The position numbers were made by a program, and so were the translations under genes. A stretch of 64,000 nucleotides of DNA. It comes from Nilaparvata lugens (Eukaryota; Arthropoda; Insecta; Hemiptera; Delphacidae). Where the stretch lies: assembly GCF_014356525.2 (NCBI RefSeq), contig NC_052518.1:5126162-5190161 (forward strand). The letters are read 5' to 3'. The notes below the pieces were generated by a model. The model ran no database searches. It was not told the DNA's origin and saw only the letters and a program-made list of their open reading frames with translations. Below are positions 53,801 through 58,997 of the stretch, piece after piece (the first letter of the stretch is position 1; every line of letters starts with the position of its first letter).

Positions 53801-55031
53801 ATGAAAACAACTAAATAGAAAATAAAGATAAAAATGTAGAAGAAAACTCAAAAGATATTTTACTTCATAATTATGATACTTTTGAGGTTATGAAAACTTG
53901 AATATAGGTAAACCTGACTTCAAGTTTGCAAAAATCGTTCATTTTATTCAAATGCCCTTTCCAGTTTTCTTAAATAGGCTACAAGAGAATTTTTTCAAGG
54001 AAACTTGACTCAAGTAAACTCTGCTTGGGTGTGAAAACGGCCAAAGCTAGCAAAATGATATGTTTCTACTCTAGAGCAAAGAAATCTCGGATTTACCTGG
54101 AGAATTTTTTCAAGTAAACTCTGCTTGGGTGTGAAAACGGCCAATGCTAGCAAAATGATCTGTTTCTACTCTAGAGCAAAGAAATCTCGGATTTACCTGG
54201 TTCTGGTAGACAGACGTCGGATGGTTTGACGTCTGGAGCCGGTGACTGCTGGGAGCTCTTCTCGCCAGACCCTGGAGCTTCTTCCGGTTCTTCCTTAACT
54301 TCAGCAGTCTCCCTTTCGCGTTCCCGGTCTCTTTCAACCGGTTCGCTTTTGATTTCCAGATTGGATGCGCCACTCCCTCCGCTGGTACTTCCAACACTGT
54401 TATTGCCATTATTGTTATTATTACTTGATTTCTTCTTCTCTCTAGGTTTCTCTTTGATCATGTTTCCCGCTTCGCATGGAAGCTCGGGGCTGTCTGCTTG
54501 ATTGGTCTCGCTCTTTGCACTAAGGAAATCCTCTTCTAGAGATTCCTGAAAAAGCATAAATACAGTTAGAATTGACTCAAATAGGCTATTTTGTAATTGG
54601 AATGAGTTGGAGTTACAAGATAAAACTTTAATAAATTAATCTCTGCTTCAATTACAATCCTTCCTATAACCCACATACAAATTTAGAACTTGTGTGGAAA
54701 TCATATTCATAATCAGTGCTTGGTTATGCATGTATAATCGCACAGATGAGAAACAAACTATGAGAACACTCACACTGAACGTATGCACGTACTGGTTGTG
54801 TTTAGTGTAAGCAACTGCATTCACGTCACAACGTGCTCTTTCCAGATTTTATTTTTCAGCTCTGACGTGCACTTGCGCATGAAAGCATTCAATGTGATGA
54901 TTGAAGCAAGCCTGATGGCTACAAGTGGATTATTGTTCATAGTAGAATTTATAAAACTATTGCTCAAAATTATTGATAAAGCATACCTCCTTAGGCTGAT
55001 CGGGCTCTAATTCTTGTTCAGATTTGCTCAT
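25041..55031 (-). CDS. lgs: legless / BCL9 orthologue, complete nine-exon coding region
   Basis: Nuclear adaptor of the Wingless/Wnt enhanceosome that bridges Armadillo/beta-catenin and Pygopus. Coding exons on the minus strand are 55031-54987, 54545-54197, 51826-51740, 49175-48925, 43482-43291, 36924-36759, 33853-33224, 28534-28348 and 26349-25041. All introns are GT-AG and the phases close over 3216 nt, giving 1071 residues. HD1 (IFVFSTALANKSAESVL) is at about 206-237, HD2 (LTPQQRQHREEQLATLRKMQ, then QMLFPE) at 372-397, HD3 (ITAQQAEWQKMQLQFYEERK) at 447-468. A Ser/Pro-rich GPPPPYH segment is followed by a Met/Pro/Asn/Gln-rich C-terminus ending YAQQFHNFQQQLYATNTRSQ ... FFVPK, as in fly Lgs. 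It is shorter than the fly protein (about 1.4-1.5 thousand residues). The few residues between the HD1 exon and exon 5 look shorter than in the fly. Several exons could have alternative ends. Confidence 0.95.
26525..26567. mobile_element. MITE family 1 right-end fragment
   Basis: ctgccattataacgtgtacc and tcactatag match the family 1 terminus. About 40 bp further on another family 1 copy begins. Both lie in lgs intron 8. Confidence 0.7.
26605..26963. mobile_element. MITE family 1 copy in lgs intron 8
   Basis: It runs from gccacgttataatggcagtg (outermost bases missing) to cattataacgtggacctcac and tatag. The internal agcgctatccgctttgttga block is intact. Confidence 0.85.
27344..27960. repeat. 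Four tandem units of about 160-165 bp
   Basis: The repeated unit runs from gagactcatgccagttgatag through gcttataaatagctatc and gccgttttcgagaaaac to cgccatttttctcaagaata and ttacggagctcc. Units differ by scattered substitutions, so the array is not very recent. Confidence 0.85.
28083..28185. repeat. (CA)n microsatellite, about 100 bp
   Basis: Nearly pure ca dinucleotides with a few tacaca interruptions. A shorter (CA)n occupies the same place in family 4 copy 1. Frames through it (27984-28316) are artefacts. Confidence 0.95.
28348..28534 (-). CDS. lgs: lgs coding exon 8
   Basis: The acceptor is a T-rich run ending tttgcag, and the donor is ccaac/gtaagt. It encodes residues 574-636, including a VPSPQQIQYLNAFEGQELTI stretch. 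The phase enters after one base and leaves after two, both matching the neighbouring exons. Confidence 0.9.
28535..29981. other. lgs intron 7 segment with an unassigned inverted pair
   Basis: cctagcgccgcagtgcagga at about 28788 and ggagctaggttaacagc with its cactgcgg core at about 29361 form a 20-bp imperfect inverted pair around a GC-richer 0.6-kb block. This may be a TIR element with unclear ends. cagattcctttattgatg at about 29628 resembles an inverted LINE 3' end. No gene is supported. Confidence 0.4.
29982..30735. repeat. 126-bp minisatellite, six copies
   Basis: Units start at 29982, 30108, 30234, 30359, 30484 and 30610 (atggtgacactcagaccagt). Four are 126 bp and two are 125 bp. The unit is CpG-rich and full of gtcgac/tcgactc palindromes (gagtcgagcgtcgactcgac). 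Because 126 is divisible by three, long minus-strand frames appear (30011-30277 and 30399-30653). The 125-bp units break them. Confidence 0.95.
31064..31897 (+). pseudogene. 5'-truncated LINE with a 13-bp TSD
   Basis: ttatcttgagagg occurs at 31051-31063 and again at 31898-31910, right after a tail containing aaataaaggctttatttatt. The insert encodes a reverse-transcriptase C-terminal domain (AGHIARLEDDRW, then GRQKARWKDDI and NWMETAKNRQRWKNLGEAYA, 31304-31540). An earlier part (ALIYGAQTWACKK) is interrupted by stops. This is a dead copy. Confidence 0.9.
32331..33125. mobile_element. TIR element family 5, copy 1
   Basis: The left end agcccggtccagacgctcaa (then gtttagcttcagtctttt) and the inverted right end aagccgggtccagacgttca mirror each other. 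tta flanks both sides (32328-32330 and 33126-33128 area), which is compatible with a 3-bp TSD. The second copy is at 49497-50390. The minus-strand frame at 32315-32650 lies over the TIR and is not a gene. Positions 32830-32955 hold a plus-strand LINE 3' end. Confidence 0.75.
33224..33853 (-). CDS. lgs: lgs coding exon 7 (HD2 and HD3)
   Basis: The acceptor is tgtcattgcag and the donor is ctccgg/gtaagt. It encodes residues 364-574. It starts with VKVPDENLTPQQRQHREEQL, the Armadillo/beta-catenin-binding HD2 helix that ends LFPE. HD3 (QQAEWQKMQLQFYEERKKK) follows after a Gly/Pro linker. The rest is a Pro/Ser-rich stretch with GPPPPYH, RSASVPVAMPSPNPSSPNN and LSLPSPRT, all strongly reminiscent of fly Lgs. 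Confidence 0.97.
33899..34178 (+). mobile_element. LINE 3' end inserted in a TIR arm
   Basis: An AT-rich block ends in acataaataaagtactcaat and (caat)n, then acacc resumes the interrupted arm. The other arm of the host element is continuous at this point, which confirms the insertion. Confidence 0.7.
34508..34652. mobile_element. 145-bp Tc1/mariner-type MITE, TA target
   Basis: tacagggtgtttacgcactc and the inverted right end tacagagtgtttacgactcc form the TIRs, each preceded by TA. The arms continue inward with caatattct and caatactct. It has no coding capacity. Confidence 0.8.
35013..35170. mobile_element. Partial copy of the ggggcgttta MITE family
   Basis: ggggcgtttagattagtcaa, then ccaagttttcataacctc and ctccaactgcatcataattt match the elements at 53159-54027. 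The right half is missing. It begins directly at the TAA that ends the preceding element. Confidence 0.65.
35571..35874. mobile_element. MITE with 49-bp TIRs and a (GT)n core
   Basis: tatactctgtccaaactgcg ... gccgaccctc and its inverted counterpart ending ctggacagagtata bound the element. Inside are a perfect 20-bp palindrome at 35674-35693 (tgtatactacgtagtataca) and a GT run at about 35741-35817. Both frames through the GT run are artefacts. Confidence 0.85.
36196..36563. mobile_element. MITE family 1 copy in lgs intron 6
   Basis: It runs from tatagtgaagtccacattat to aattataacgtgaacctcac and tacag. The middle blocks (gatctggcaacagagcaaag, agcgctatccgctttgttga) are typical. The TIRs differ at several positions, suggesting an older copy. 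Confidence 0.85.
36759..36924 (-). CDS. lgs: lgs coding exon 6
   Basis: The acceptor is ttttgtttgacag and the donor is cttgcag/gtaatc. It encodes residues 309-364 (Gly/Pro-rich start, then SPNAIMNSLSDFGDTDPM). It enters in phase 0 and leaves after one base, which exon 7 completes to Gly. Confidence 0.9.
37065..37960 (-). pseudogene. LINE remnant, C-terminal RT region plus 3' tail
   Basis: On the minus strand, 37960-37600 gives an RT C-terminal pattern (LFNKLPSVIRNLPKDMFKKK, then VKKLLKTRVFY). The 3' end near 37065 is aataaaagctattctattct, a simple-repeat tail. A plus-strand retrotransposon 3' end (about 37475-37600, ataacctctagactgtgtat ... ctatgaataaatgaaatta, similar to 32844-32955) interrupts it. 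Confidence 0.65.
38107..39087. mobile_element. TIR element with gccgtttgcaca ends (about 1 kb)
   Basis: gagccgtttgcacagtatgt at the left mirrors gtgcaaacggtcc at the right. A second, internal right-end-like copy (gatactgtgcaaacggaat) sits at about 39000-39017. Subterminal aaacttgaat/agtttaaact repeats are frequent. There is no coding frame. Confidence 0.65.
39386..39644. mobile_element. MITE family 2, copy 2 (259 bp, 7-bp TSD ATACAAG)
   Basis: The ends catagagaaacaatagc and their inverse are flanked on both sides by atacaag (39379-39385 and 39645-39651). The arms are nearly the same as those of copies 1 and 3. Confidence 0.9.
39771..39951 (+). pseudogene. Disrupted MADF-domain ORF of a Harbinger-type element
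   Basis: From ATG: MDDIDNDFLISLVEARPVLW, then DKTFETFKD, a TGA, NLTSDAWKDV, a second TGA, then TLKNDFEDLV before a tatg/gtaagt donor-like site. The V-x-x-RPVLWD and later W patterns are those of MADF domains. Two in-frame TGAs show that it is dead. Confidence 0.65.
40380..41441 (-). pseudogene. LINE reverse-transcriptase remnant (Jockey/CR1-like)
   Basis: The minus-strand frame 41441-41022 has GSTLGPLLFLVYINN and the catalytic FADDTALL. A shifted frame, 41124-40753, continues with YRYLGVVFDHKLSWGAHVQY and a YVQSLLEYGILSWGG segment. A third, 40780-40547, and sequence down to 40380 hold the C-terminus. At least two frameshifts separate them, so it is not functional. Confidence 0.85.
41585..42352. 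repeat. Dispersed 0.75-kb repeat, copy 2
   Basis: Collinear with 5205-5965, but with an (AT)n expansion at 41770-41824 absent from copy 1. Some landmarks differ by single bases. It starts right after the Harbinger-like right end. Confidence 0.8.
41770..41824. repeat. (AT)n microsatellite, 55 bp
   Basis: Pure ta dinucleotides. The homologous site in copy 1 reads only ctataaat, so the expansion is specific to this copy. Confidence 0.95.
42500..43277 (+). pseudogene. LINE 3' part abutting the lgs exon 5 donor
   Basis: KFLGITVQSNLKWDLHIKIL at about 42540 is followed, after a frame change, by the 42629-43132 frame (LIYVAY-like segment YFAYLHSHLYYGVVAWGN, LQKRAVRVIANV, HNHYTRNSESL, FGIRAYNKLPAHLKELEAGK). 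This is the standard RT C-terminus. The tail cgcaataaagaaatcttgaa and (ttgaatg)n ends about 13 bp from the exon 5 donor, antisense to lgs. Confidence 0.85.
43291..43482 (-). CDS. lgs: lgs coding exon 5
   Basis: The acceptor is tgttgattgcag and the donor is aatcag/gtaaac. It encodes residues 245-308 (KHPLKTNQFNRQNPTQWLTN ... HNRMPMWNQ), phase 0 on both sides. The start resembles the K-PLK-NK-QR-N stretch after HD1 in fly Lgs. It may be short by a few residues at the HD1 junction. Confidence 0.9.
43500..43655. repeat. Three diverged tandem units of about 60 bp
   Basis: agtacaatttatataaacgt, agtacaatttataaaaaacg and agtaaactttatataaacgt each start a unit that continues with tgggtgataat-like sequence. 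The array lies between exon 5 and the mariner-like element. Confidence 0.65.
43733..44005 (+). pseudogene. Mariner-type transposase C-terminal remnant
   Basis: The frame contains FLNENLPQRWIGRTGPRDQA, WPPRSPHITPCDFFLWRYVK and VPPLPRDIDELITRI, the hallmark end of IS630/Tc1/mariner transposases, where the SP-H/DLTP-CDFFLWG block carries the last catalytic acidic residue. The first two catalytic positions and the DNA-binding domain are absent, and a TGA follows ITRI. It is not functional. Confidence 0.9.
44185..44905. mobile_element. TTAA-targeting element (721 bp) with GC-rich TIRs
   Basis: gctatgtgcacatggtagcg at the left and inverted ggctatgtacacatggtagc at the right are each flanked by TTAA (44181-44184 and 44906-44909). 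The other arm of the host element has a single TTAA at this spot, so the TTAA is duplicated. This is characteristic of piggyBac-like elements. CpG-rich cgcgcggt repeats fill the termini. No transposase. Confidence 0.9.
44942..45220 (-). mobile_element. LINE 3' end with (ttatc)n tail
   Basis: On the minus strand, gcgaaataaagaatc precedes four ttatc units. The upstream region is AT-rich and without a frame. It sits inside the mariner-like element near its right terminus. Confidence 0.55.
45558..45980. mobile_element. MITE with agcggtagcgagctc subterminal repeats (about 420 bp)
   Basis: gggcaggtcacaccgagctc at the left mirrors the inverted right end agcggtcgttacaccaacgt. Inside, several copies of ctaccgc and gagctcg alternate in both orientations. 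The right end touches the next element at 45983. Confidence 0.7.
45983..47091. mobile_element. TIR element interrupted by a LINE fragment
   Basis: gggcatgatcacattgaatg (then cgtgtatatgcaagtgcacg) at the left and the inverted right end ggtatgatcacattggatg (then tgtgtatgtgcaagtgcacg) are clear TIRs of about 45 bp. A related shorter copy is at 54716-54905. A LINE fills about 46035-46922. Confidence 0.75.
46035..46922 (+). pseudogene. LINE reverse-transcriptase C-terminal remnant
   Basis: An early frame (YKHVVLKQIYYALVDSKLNY) at about 46050 changes frame into 46144-46584, with FFPIFQFFKCLPLRYIYKFK, NMLKLPRSYNTCFQKSF and FLGSKFFNQLPFDIRQIKYY. A 3' UTR ends in gtcaataaaaaattatttga and ttgatttg. 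It is frameshifted and 5'-truncated. Confidence 0.75.
47581..47689. mobile_element. 109-bp Harbinger-type MITE with TTA target duplication
   Basis: gggcgagaccatataaggcg and the inverted right end gggccagaccatattgagcg are flanked by TTA at 47578-47580 and 47690-47692. A related, more decayed copy may lie at 57357-57537. Confidence 0.85.
47694..47860 (+). repeat. tRNA-derived SINE
   Basis: The A box tagccgagac (about 47704) and the consensus B box ggttcgaatcc (about 47759) are spaced as in a class II tRNA-like head. The downstream body is AT-rich and ends near aataaatat. The acceptor stem does not pair well, so a functional tRNA is unlikely. Confidence 0.65.
48081..48247. mobile_element. MITE family 2, right half only
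   Basis: cgtgaagctatgtgacgctg, tgtgccgttcttacattctc and ccctataccatgggaaatct match the right two-thirds of the family. The left arm is gone. Confidence 0.8.
48513..48777. mobile_element. MITE family 2, copy 3 (265 bp, 7-bp TSD ATATTAT)
   Basis: The ends catagagaaacgatagc and inverse are flanked by atattat at 48506-48512 and 48778-48784. It lies about 150 bp from the exon 4 donor of lgs, in intron 4. Confidence 0.9.
48925..49175 (-). CDS. lgs: lgs coding exon 4 (HD1, Pygopus-binding)
   Basis: The acceptor is ttatttgttcag and the donor is ttggag/gtgaga. It encodes residues 161-244. QSQIFVFSTALANKSAESVL, then QGQYASIIAYH is the HD1 motif (compare YVFST-MANKAAE-VL in human BCL9), the docking site for the Pygopus PHD finger. 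The preceding MQQQ stretch also matches the fly. It enters after one base and leaves in phase 0. Confidence 0.97.
49286..49440 (-). pseudogene. Decayed partial duplication of the lgs exon 4 acceptor end
   Basis: It parallels 49122-49262: ccatccagaagtagatcagg, acccaacaacggtagaacgt, gcccatctctaaacaaa and ctccaaactcattcttcaac each mirror exon 4 and intron 3 sequence with substitutions, plus an extra tcatcgatcgtgaacg block. The acceptor is no longer ideal, and the piece holds only the first third of the exon, without HD1. Confidence 0.75.
49497..50390. mobile_element. TIR element family 5, copy 2
   Basis: agcccggtgcagacgctcaa at the left and the inverted right end aagcccggtccagacgctca match copy 1 at 32331-33125 in reverse orientation. 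Internally ttgatgttgatattatgatt-like segments are duplicated (49905-49960 and 50005-50060). The 50205-50411 frame lies in the TIR region and is not a gene. Confidence 0.75.
50510..50800. mobile_element. MITE of about 290 bp with actgacgacagg ends
   Basis: actgacgacaggacaggttt at the left and the inverted right end actaacgacagggcagtgtg share the core, followed by acacacat/acacatat. It is inserted among diverged intronic repeats of the exon 4 duplication type. Confidence 0.65.
51150..51420. repeat. Three tandem 91-bp units in lgs intron 3
   Basis: ttaaaatcgtt starts at 51151, 51242 and 51333. Each unit continues with tgcacaca, ctcaaaactaattcaaatca and ccttgaaacttaatctcatc. Looser relatives (tcttcaaacttatccttc) extend the pattern back to about 50920. 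Confidence 0.9.
51740..51826 (-). CDS. lgs: lgs coding exon 3
   Basis: An 87-nt exon: acceptor catgctttcag, donor ggaccag/gtaagc. It encodes residues 132-161 (VKTDESSIIDNQVPIKTLKN, DESEAEFGP), an acidic stretch. Phases on both sides match exons 2 and 4. It is too short to appear as a conventional ORF. Confidence 0.85.
52165..52390 (-). mobile_element. Stem-loop retrotransposon 3' end, copy 4
   Basis: ggagagg (52278-52284) pairs with cctctcc (52310-52316) around the same aaggtaaccttgcgcta loop as copy 1. tctatttattatttattcg lies on the 3' side (minus-strand sense). Confidence 0.65.
52391..53158. other. lgs intron 2 segment, nothing firm
   Basis: AT-rich sequence. Overlapping frames at 52844-53107 on both strands are short and lack splice context. 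No repeat ends were identified. Confidence 0.5.
53159..53584. mobile_element. ggggcgttta MITE, copy 1
   Basis: ggggcgtttactttaatcag (then gtttccttgaagtcaag) is mirrored by the inverted right end ggggggcgtttgcattagtc (then aagttccttgaattcaag). acttgaa motifs are scattered through it in both orientations. Confidence 0.7.
53590..54027. mobile_element. ggggcgttta MITE family, copy 2 (adjacent)
   Basis: It begins tttacattgatcacgtttcc and shares the ttgaattcaagtaaacttg arm and the ataacctc/gaggttatgaaaact sequence with copy 1. It ends at about 54027 next to the duplicated exon 2 donor region. Confidence 0.55.
54016..54100 (-). repeat. Tandem duplicate of the lgs exon 2 5' splice site
   Basis: 54016-54100 repeats 54116-54200 at a 100-bp offset with two or three substitutions (ctctgcttgggtgtgaaaac ... 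gaaatctcggatttacctgg). Each copy contains ccag/gtaaat on the minus strand. Use of the distal copy would add 100 nt and a quick in-frame TAG. Confidence 0.95.
54197..54545 (-). CDS. lgs: lgs coding exon 2
   Basis: The acceptor is tatgctttttcag and the donor is gaaccag/gtaaat. It encodes residues 16-132. It contains a basic patch (KEKPREKKKSS) that could be a nuclear localisation signal, an Asn/Gly/Ser low-complexity run, a charged RDREREREТ-like stretch and an EIKSEPVE/VKEEPEE pair that resembles sumoylation-type KxE sites. This is poorly conserved N-terminal sequence, as in other Lgs proteins. Confidence 0.92.
54716..54905. mobile_element. MITE related to the 45983-47091 element
   Basis: gtgcttggttatgcatgtat at the left and acgtgcacttgcgcatgaaa, then gcattcaatgtgatgatt at the right are shared. 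actggttgtgtttagtgtaa parallels the central region. It lies in lgs intron 1. Confidence 0.65.
54987..55031 (-). CDS. lgs: lgs coding exon 1 (start)
   Basis: ATG at 55031 opens 15 codons (MSKSEQELEPDQPKE), ending at the donor aaggag/gtatgc. It joins exon 2 in phase 0. Too short to be seen by a length-based ORF search. The start is chosen because the only upstream ATGs in this exon are in frames that stop. Confidence 0.85.
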
Positions 55032-55074
55032 TTGATATTGGTAGGTCTTTTAACGTGGTTCATCATGATCACAT
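55032..55074 (-). promoter_or_regulatory. lgs 5' leader with two uORFs
   Basis: A T-rich acceptor (tttttttcag) ends at 55075, so a non-coding exon probably lies upstream. The leader begins with ATGTGA, a minimal start-stop uORF. A 12-codon uORF from 55066 then ends in TGA at 55030-55028, overlapping the main ATG (ATGA arrangement). This suggests translational control. Confidence 0.65.
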
Positions 55075-55244
55075 CTGAAAAAAATAATAAACAATCAATT
55101 ATCAGGTTACGATTCAACTGGACAGGAATTCCTCCCAAGTACATCTATAGGTCTATAGCTTACGGACAAGAGTTAATTTATGTAGAAAGGTCCACGTTAT
55201 AATGGTAGTACCAGTATTTGGTCGACATTGATGTAGCTATCCTA

Positions 55245-56315
55245 TGCCCGGTTGCAGAGTCGCTACATAAAGTCACCCATAGTTAACAACTCGCTCATAA
55301 ATAGATGTTCGTTGCAGAGTCGTTTGCCAGACCCCTTTTAACTATGGCTCTGATAAGGCACACACATAAGTCACACTGCTGCTCATACCACTTTTTGCGT
55401 GGTATGCTTCTATCCAACTAATGTATTGGCAACGGGGAGAGAATCACTGTGAACAGTTCTTCCAAACCTCCAGTCGGATGACGTCACATCATGGCGCGTG
55501 TTTATCACAAAACTGCTGTCTGCTTATTGTGTTGTTTATGCTTGGAGGTTACGAATCAAGATCGTAAACTGCAGACTAATTTGTAATTATTTTGTTTGCT
55601 TTTTTGATTGATAGCTAAATGAATGAATTAAGTAAAATAAAATTAGAGGTAGAAGTAAAATAAGTGACTGGTGTATTTACTATTGTATAATATTAATTAA
55701 AAAAAAAATTTTGACCAGAATTATTTCATTGCCTTCTGATATTTGATATATCTTGGAAGAAAAGCAGCCAGTTTACAAGATATATTTCTAATGACTCTGC
55801 ATGCGGTGCTTATTATTAAAATTAATAATAATTGATTATTCAAATTTATTATACATCTTATTATTGTATAAACTAATTATACATCTTCGTTCAAGCTACT
55901 CGAATAGTCAATGATATTTTATTCAGTTTATTAACACTTTATCTACAGTTTCAAATAGTTAACGTTATAATAATGTAATCAACTACTATAGGCCTATATG
56001 ACCATTTTCGTCTGTCTTTTGCAAACAAGTCAACATAACCTTAAAATACACTTGGCGCGAATGTATAGTGGATTTATAAGCACGATTTTGGGCATTAAAA
56101 TTAAGAGCACATTTAGTTATTGGTAACCTCAGATGACATCATCTGCCTGTAGGTTTTTCGTCTCTGCAACGGAAAAACCTGTTTGTTGGCGCGCTGTTAC
56201 CTATCGGTAGAGCAATAGCTAACAGAAGGTCTCTGCAACGGAATTGGCCTGTTAAATAGTTAAGTCCGCGCTGTTAACTATGGGCGACGTTATTTGTCGA
56301 CTCTGCAACCGGGCA
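55245..56315. mobile_element. 1.07-kb TIR element with CTA target duplication
   Basis: tgcccggttgcagagtcg at both ends (inverted) is followed inward by caccc/cgccc and atagttaaca, giving TIRs of about 45 bp. cta flanks both sides (55242-55244 and 56316-56318). A 3-bp target duplication suggests a Harbinger-type element. The interior has no transposase. Confidence 0.85.
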
Positions 56316-56401
56316 CTAGTCTTTCATTCGACAAAGCAGATAGTGCAATCCTTATCTAGCTCCACAACGTTGCCAGATCGTTTTTTAACGTTGTGGAAAT
56401 A

Positions 56402-56954
56402 CAGAGTGTTTGGAAAAGGACTCCCTAGTTTTGATGTGTCATAGAATCTGTAAAAGTGATCCTACACTATTCTAGTTTGTGGTGTTTGATTCATCAACTG
56501 TCCAAGTTTTGCCCCCCTGCAGTTGGCAGACCTTCTTGACATTAAGACGGTGCCAGGGAACAGTTCCTTCAGTTGCACTCACTTTCCGGGAAGGTGGATA
56601 GTGAGAGCTCGCCCAATTGCTTGGCCACCACGGAGCCCGGACTAAACCCCTCTGGACGTTTTCTTTTGGAGACACATGACAAATGTTGTGTAGAGTGAAA
56701 AAATCCGAGACATAAACCATTTACGGGAAAGAATCATCAAGGCGGTTGGGACAGTTACACCTTATATGTTGGTGAGAGCTTGAATATCGTCTCGGCTGGT
56801 TCAGGGCAACAAATGGATCCCATGTTCAAGTGTACTGATGTTGAACAAAACTTGAAGATTCTCTCTTTCATTGCATGTACTTGTTGATGAGGTTTTCCAT
56901 TAATTTACACGTTAAATTTATACCTAAAACTAGGGAGTTCTTTTTCAAACACTG
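56402..56954. mobile_element. 553-bp Tc1/mariner-type element, TA target
   Basis: ta-cagagtgtttggaaaaggac and its inverse ending aaacactg-ta are the ends, followed by ctccctagtttt on both sides. A minus-strand 82-codon frame (56472-56720) lies inside but shows no recognisable transposase motif. Confidence 0.8.
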
Positions 56955-57356
56955 TATAATTAATAGAAATTTCAATCTCAATCATTACAATTATTATTCA
57001 ATCATTGAAGAGTATATTTTCACGACGAATAGAATATAATTCATCATTTTGAACAAGAATGAATATATTACACCAGATACCGTACACCGGTATCAGCTAC
57101 TTTCTACATAAGGCGTTGACAAGGCAGAGAATAGGCAACGTTGTTCTCCTATACTTCTCCACTGCCATTACAACGTGGACGTCACTATAATATTACTAAA
57201 ATGACTGACTGCCATTTCAAATATAATCTGAGACCTGAACTTATCAATATGATTCCAGAATCAATGTCAGCTAATCAGATAAGGGGCTAATTTTAGGTGT
57301 AGTTGTAGATGGGACAGCAAACTTTTCTGTCTGTGCCCGATCAGCTGATTTGAATC

Positions 57357-57537
57357 TCTTAGGGCCAAGCAACATGAAACGTTTTTTATTTCATGCGTTT
57401 TCAGAAGAGTCAACAGGGCATGGAGCTATCGATTGGCTGATTGGGTTGGCATTCGAGAACCAACAATCAGCCAATCAGAGAGCTTCCTGCCCTGCGGAAT
57501 CGTCTGAAAATGCCTTACGTGGTCTCAGTCCCAAAGG
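57357..57537. mobile_element. Decayed MITE, possibly related to 47581-47689
   Basis: ttagggccaagcaacatgaa at the left and the inverted right end ttgggactgagaccacgtaa share only the gggcc/ggac core plus a gcgttttcaga/gcattttcaga block. ccaatc/gattgg repeats fill the centre. Confidence 0.4.
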
Positions 57538-57545
57538 TGCCATTC

Positions 57546-57878
57546 CTTGGCGACGACTCTAGACGCAAGGCTATAGCAGCGCGTTTCTAGTGAGGCAGCT
57601 CGAGCCGCTCGATAGTCCGCTAGCGGCTGGAGCACATAACTTATAAATATTATTGGATTCAACGAATCATTCGATTTTCATGTTGTATAAGCATTATGGC
57701 AGCAGATGAATAAGCTGGGAGAAGCTTTTACAGGAAGAAGATATATTGTTGACCGCTGAAAATAATGGTAACTTGAACTAGAAAGCAGTTCAAGCTTGAA
57801 TTCTTCAAGGACGTAACGACGCGGCTCTAGCTGCCTCACTAGAGACGCGAGGTTAGAATAGTAGAGTTGTCGCCAAGA
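57546..57878. mobile_element. 333-bp MITE with cttggcgac ends
   Basis: cttggcgacgactctagacg, then cgtttctagtgaggcagctc is mirrored by the inverted right end cttggcgacaactctactat, then gcgtctctagtgaggcagct. The centre is AT-rich. Confidence 0.75.
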
Positions 57879-58997
57879 ATTTTCATCTAAAGCTAGACAG
57901 AACACAGTGGTCTGGCAATTATTCATGATGCAAAAATATAGCGCAGTCTGCTTTGTAGTCTCCCTATATTTGAAGATTCAAATCATTGGAATTCGCACAA
58001 TCCCAGATGATTTGACTGTTTCAAATTATTACTATAATGCAGTAAGAACAATACAACGTTATACAATGAATCCAAGCAAGAACATTTTGGAGTCCAGGTT
58101 GCCTTGATTAAAACATTAGAACAATGTGTTTAGTTTGAGGCTGGGCTACTTAAAAATCCCAAAACGACACCCGGCCTTATTTCACTACTAACAGATGTAA
58201 ATTTAGAGATAACCAAACTAACACAGTTAGTATTAGTATCCCAATAATATGTTCAAAGTCTGCGAGAAATGAAAATAGATAGTAAATAACCAAACTGTAG
58301 ATTGCTATTAAATTTACAGTAATTACGTAGATAGTCAATAAATTACATACCTGGTTATAATATTATAAGAATTAATTGGATGCATTGAGCATTAAGAATA
58401 AGACATTCCTCTAGTCAACATTCTTGCACTGAATAATTCATCTTGTCACGAACTTTAACCACATACAAATATTAGTTTTCACTCACTATCAATAGTAGTT
58501 CAACATTATATGTTGAGAACAGACCGGTCACAAAGGCTCAACATATTGCAAATAAACTGGAAGTAAAGTAAAGTTCACAATTGCCTAATAAATGCTAAAA
58601 CTTCCAATTCCAAAATGAAGAATAAATATTTTACTTCAGTCATTAAATTCGAACTTATAGTCTCAATTTACTAGTCAAAACCACAAACACAACCAGAATA
58701 AGGGGATTATGATGAAAATTTTGATTAACTTAATTACTCTTGAAAACAGAGTTGAAAGATATTCATTAGATCAATTTATAAACACGCCAAGCACCCAAAC
58801 CCACAATAATTTTGAGTACCTATTACGACTGGCTGCCATTTTGAAATGTGGAGAACTACTACTGCCTTTTAAATTTTAGAACTAAACTAATCTCTCACAG
58901 AATTATGTCTTGATCCCAATACTGATTCAGGACAACTATTGTTTACTCAGAGAACTACTCACTGCTCCAGCATAGCTCGTATCAGCTGAGTTTGTTC
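57879..58997. other. Intergenic region between divergent genes, nothing firm
   Basis: AT-rich sequence with short frames only. An upstream non-coding exon or promoter of lgs (minus) could lie here but cannot be placed from sequence alone. A weak candidate is the region near 58820-58990. Confidence 0.4.

Larger units (their letters stand above)
55183..57190. mobile_element. MITE family 1 copy split by two younger elements
   Basis: Family 1 sequence occurs in order at 55183-55244 (aaggtccacgttataatgg ... gctatccta), 56316-56401 (tctttcattcgacaaagcag ... ttgccagatcg) and 56955-57190 (gtatcagctactttctacat ... ccattacaacgtggacgtca). The gaps are exactly the elements at 55245-56315 and 56402-56954. 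Confidence 0.9.

Noticed and set aside
58820..58990. Upstream first exon of lgs with aaaatggcagcc start and taatag/gtactc donor on the minus strand
   Set aside because: Joined to the acceptor at 55075 it gives a short frame that stops. It could be a non-coding leader, but the splice site is weak and nothing else supports it.
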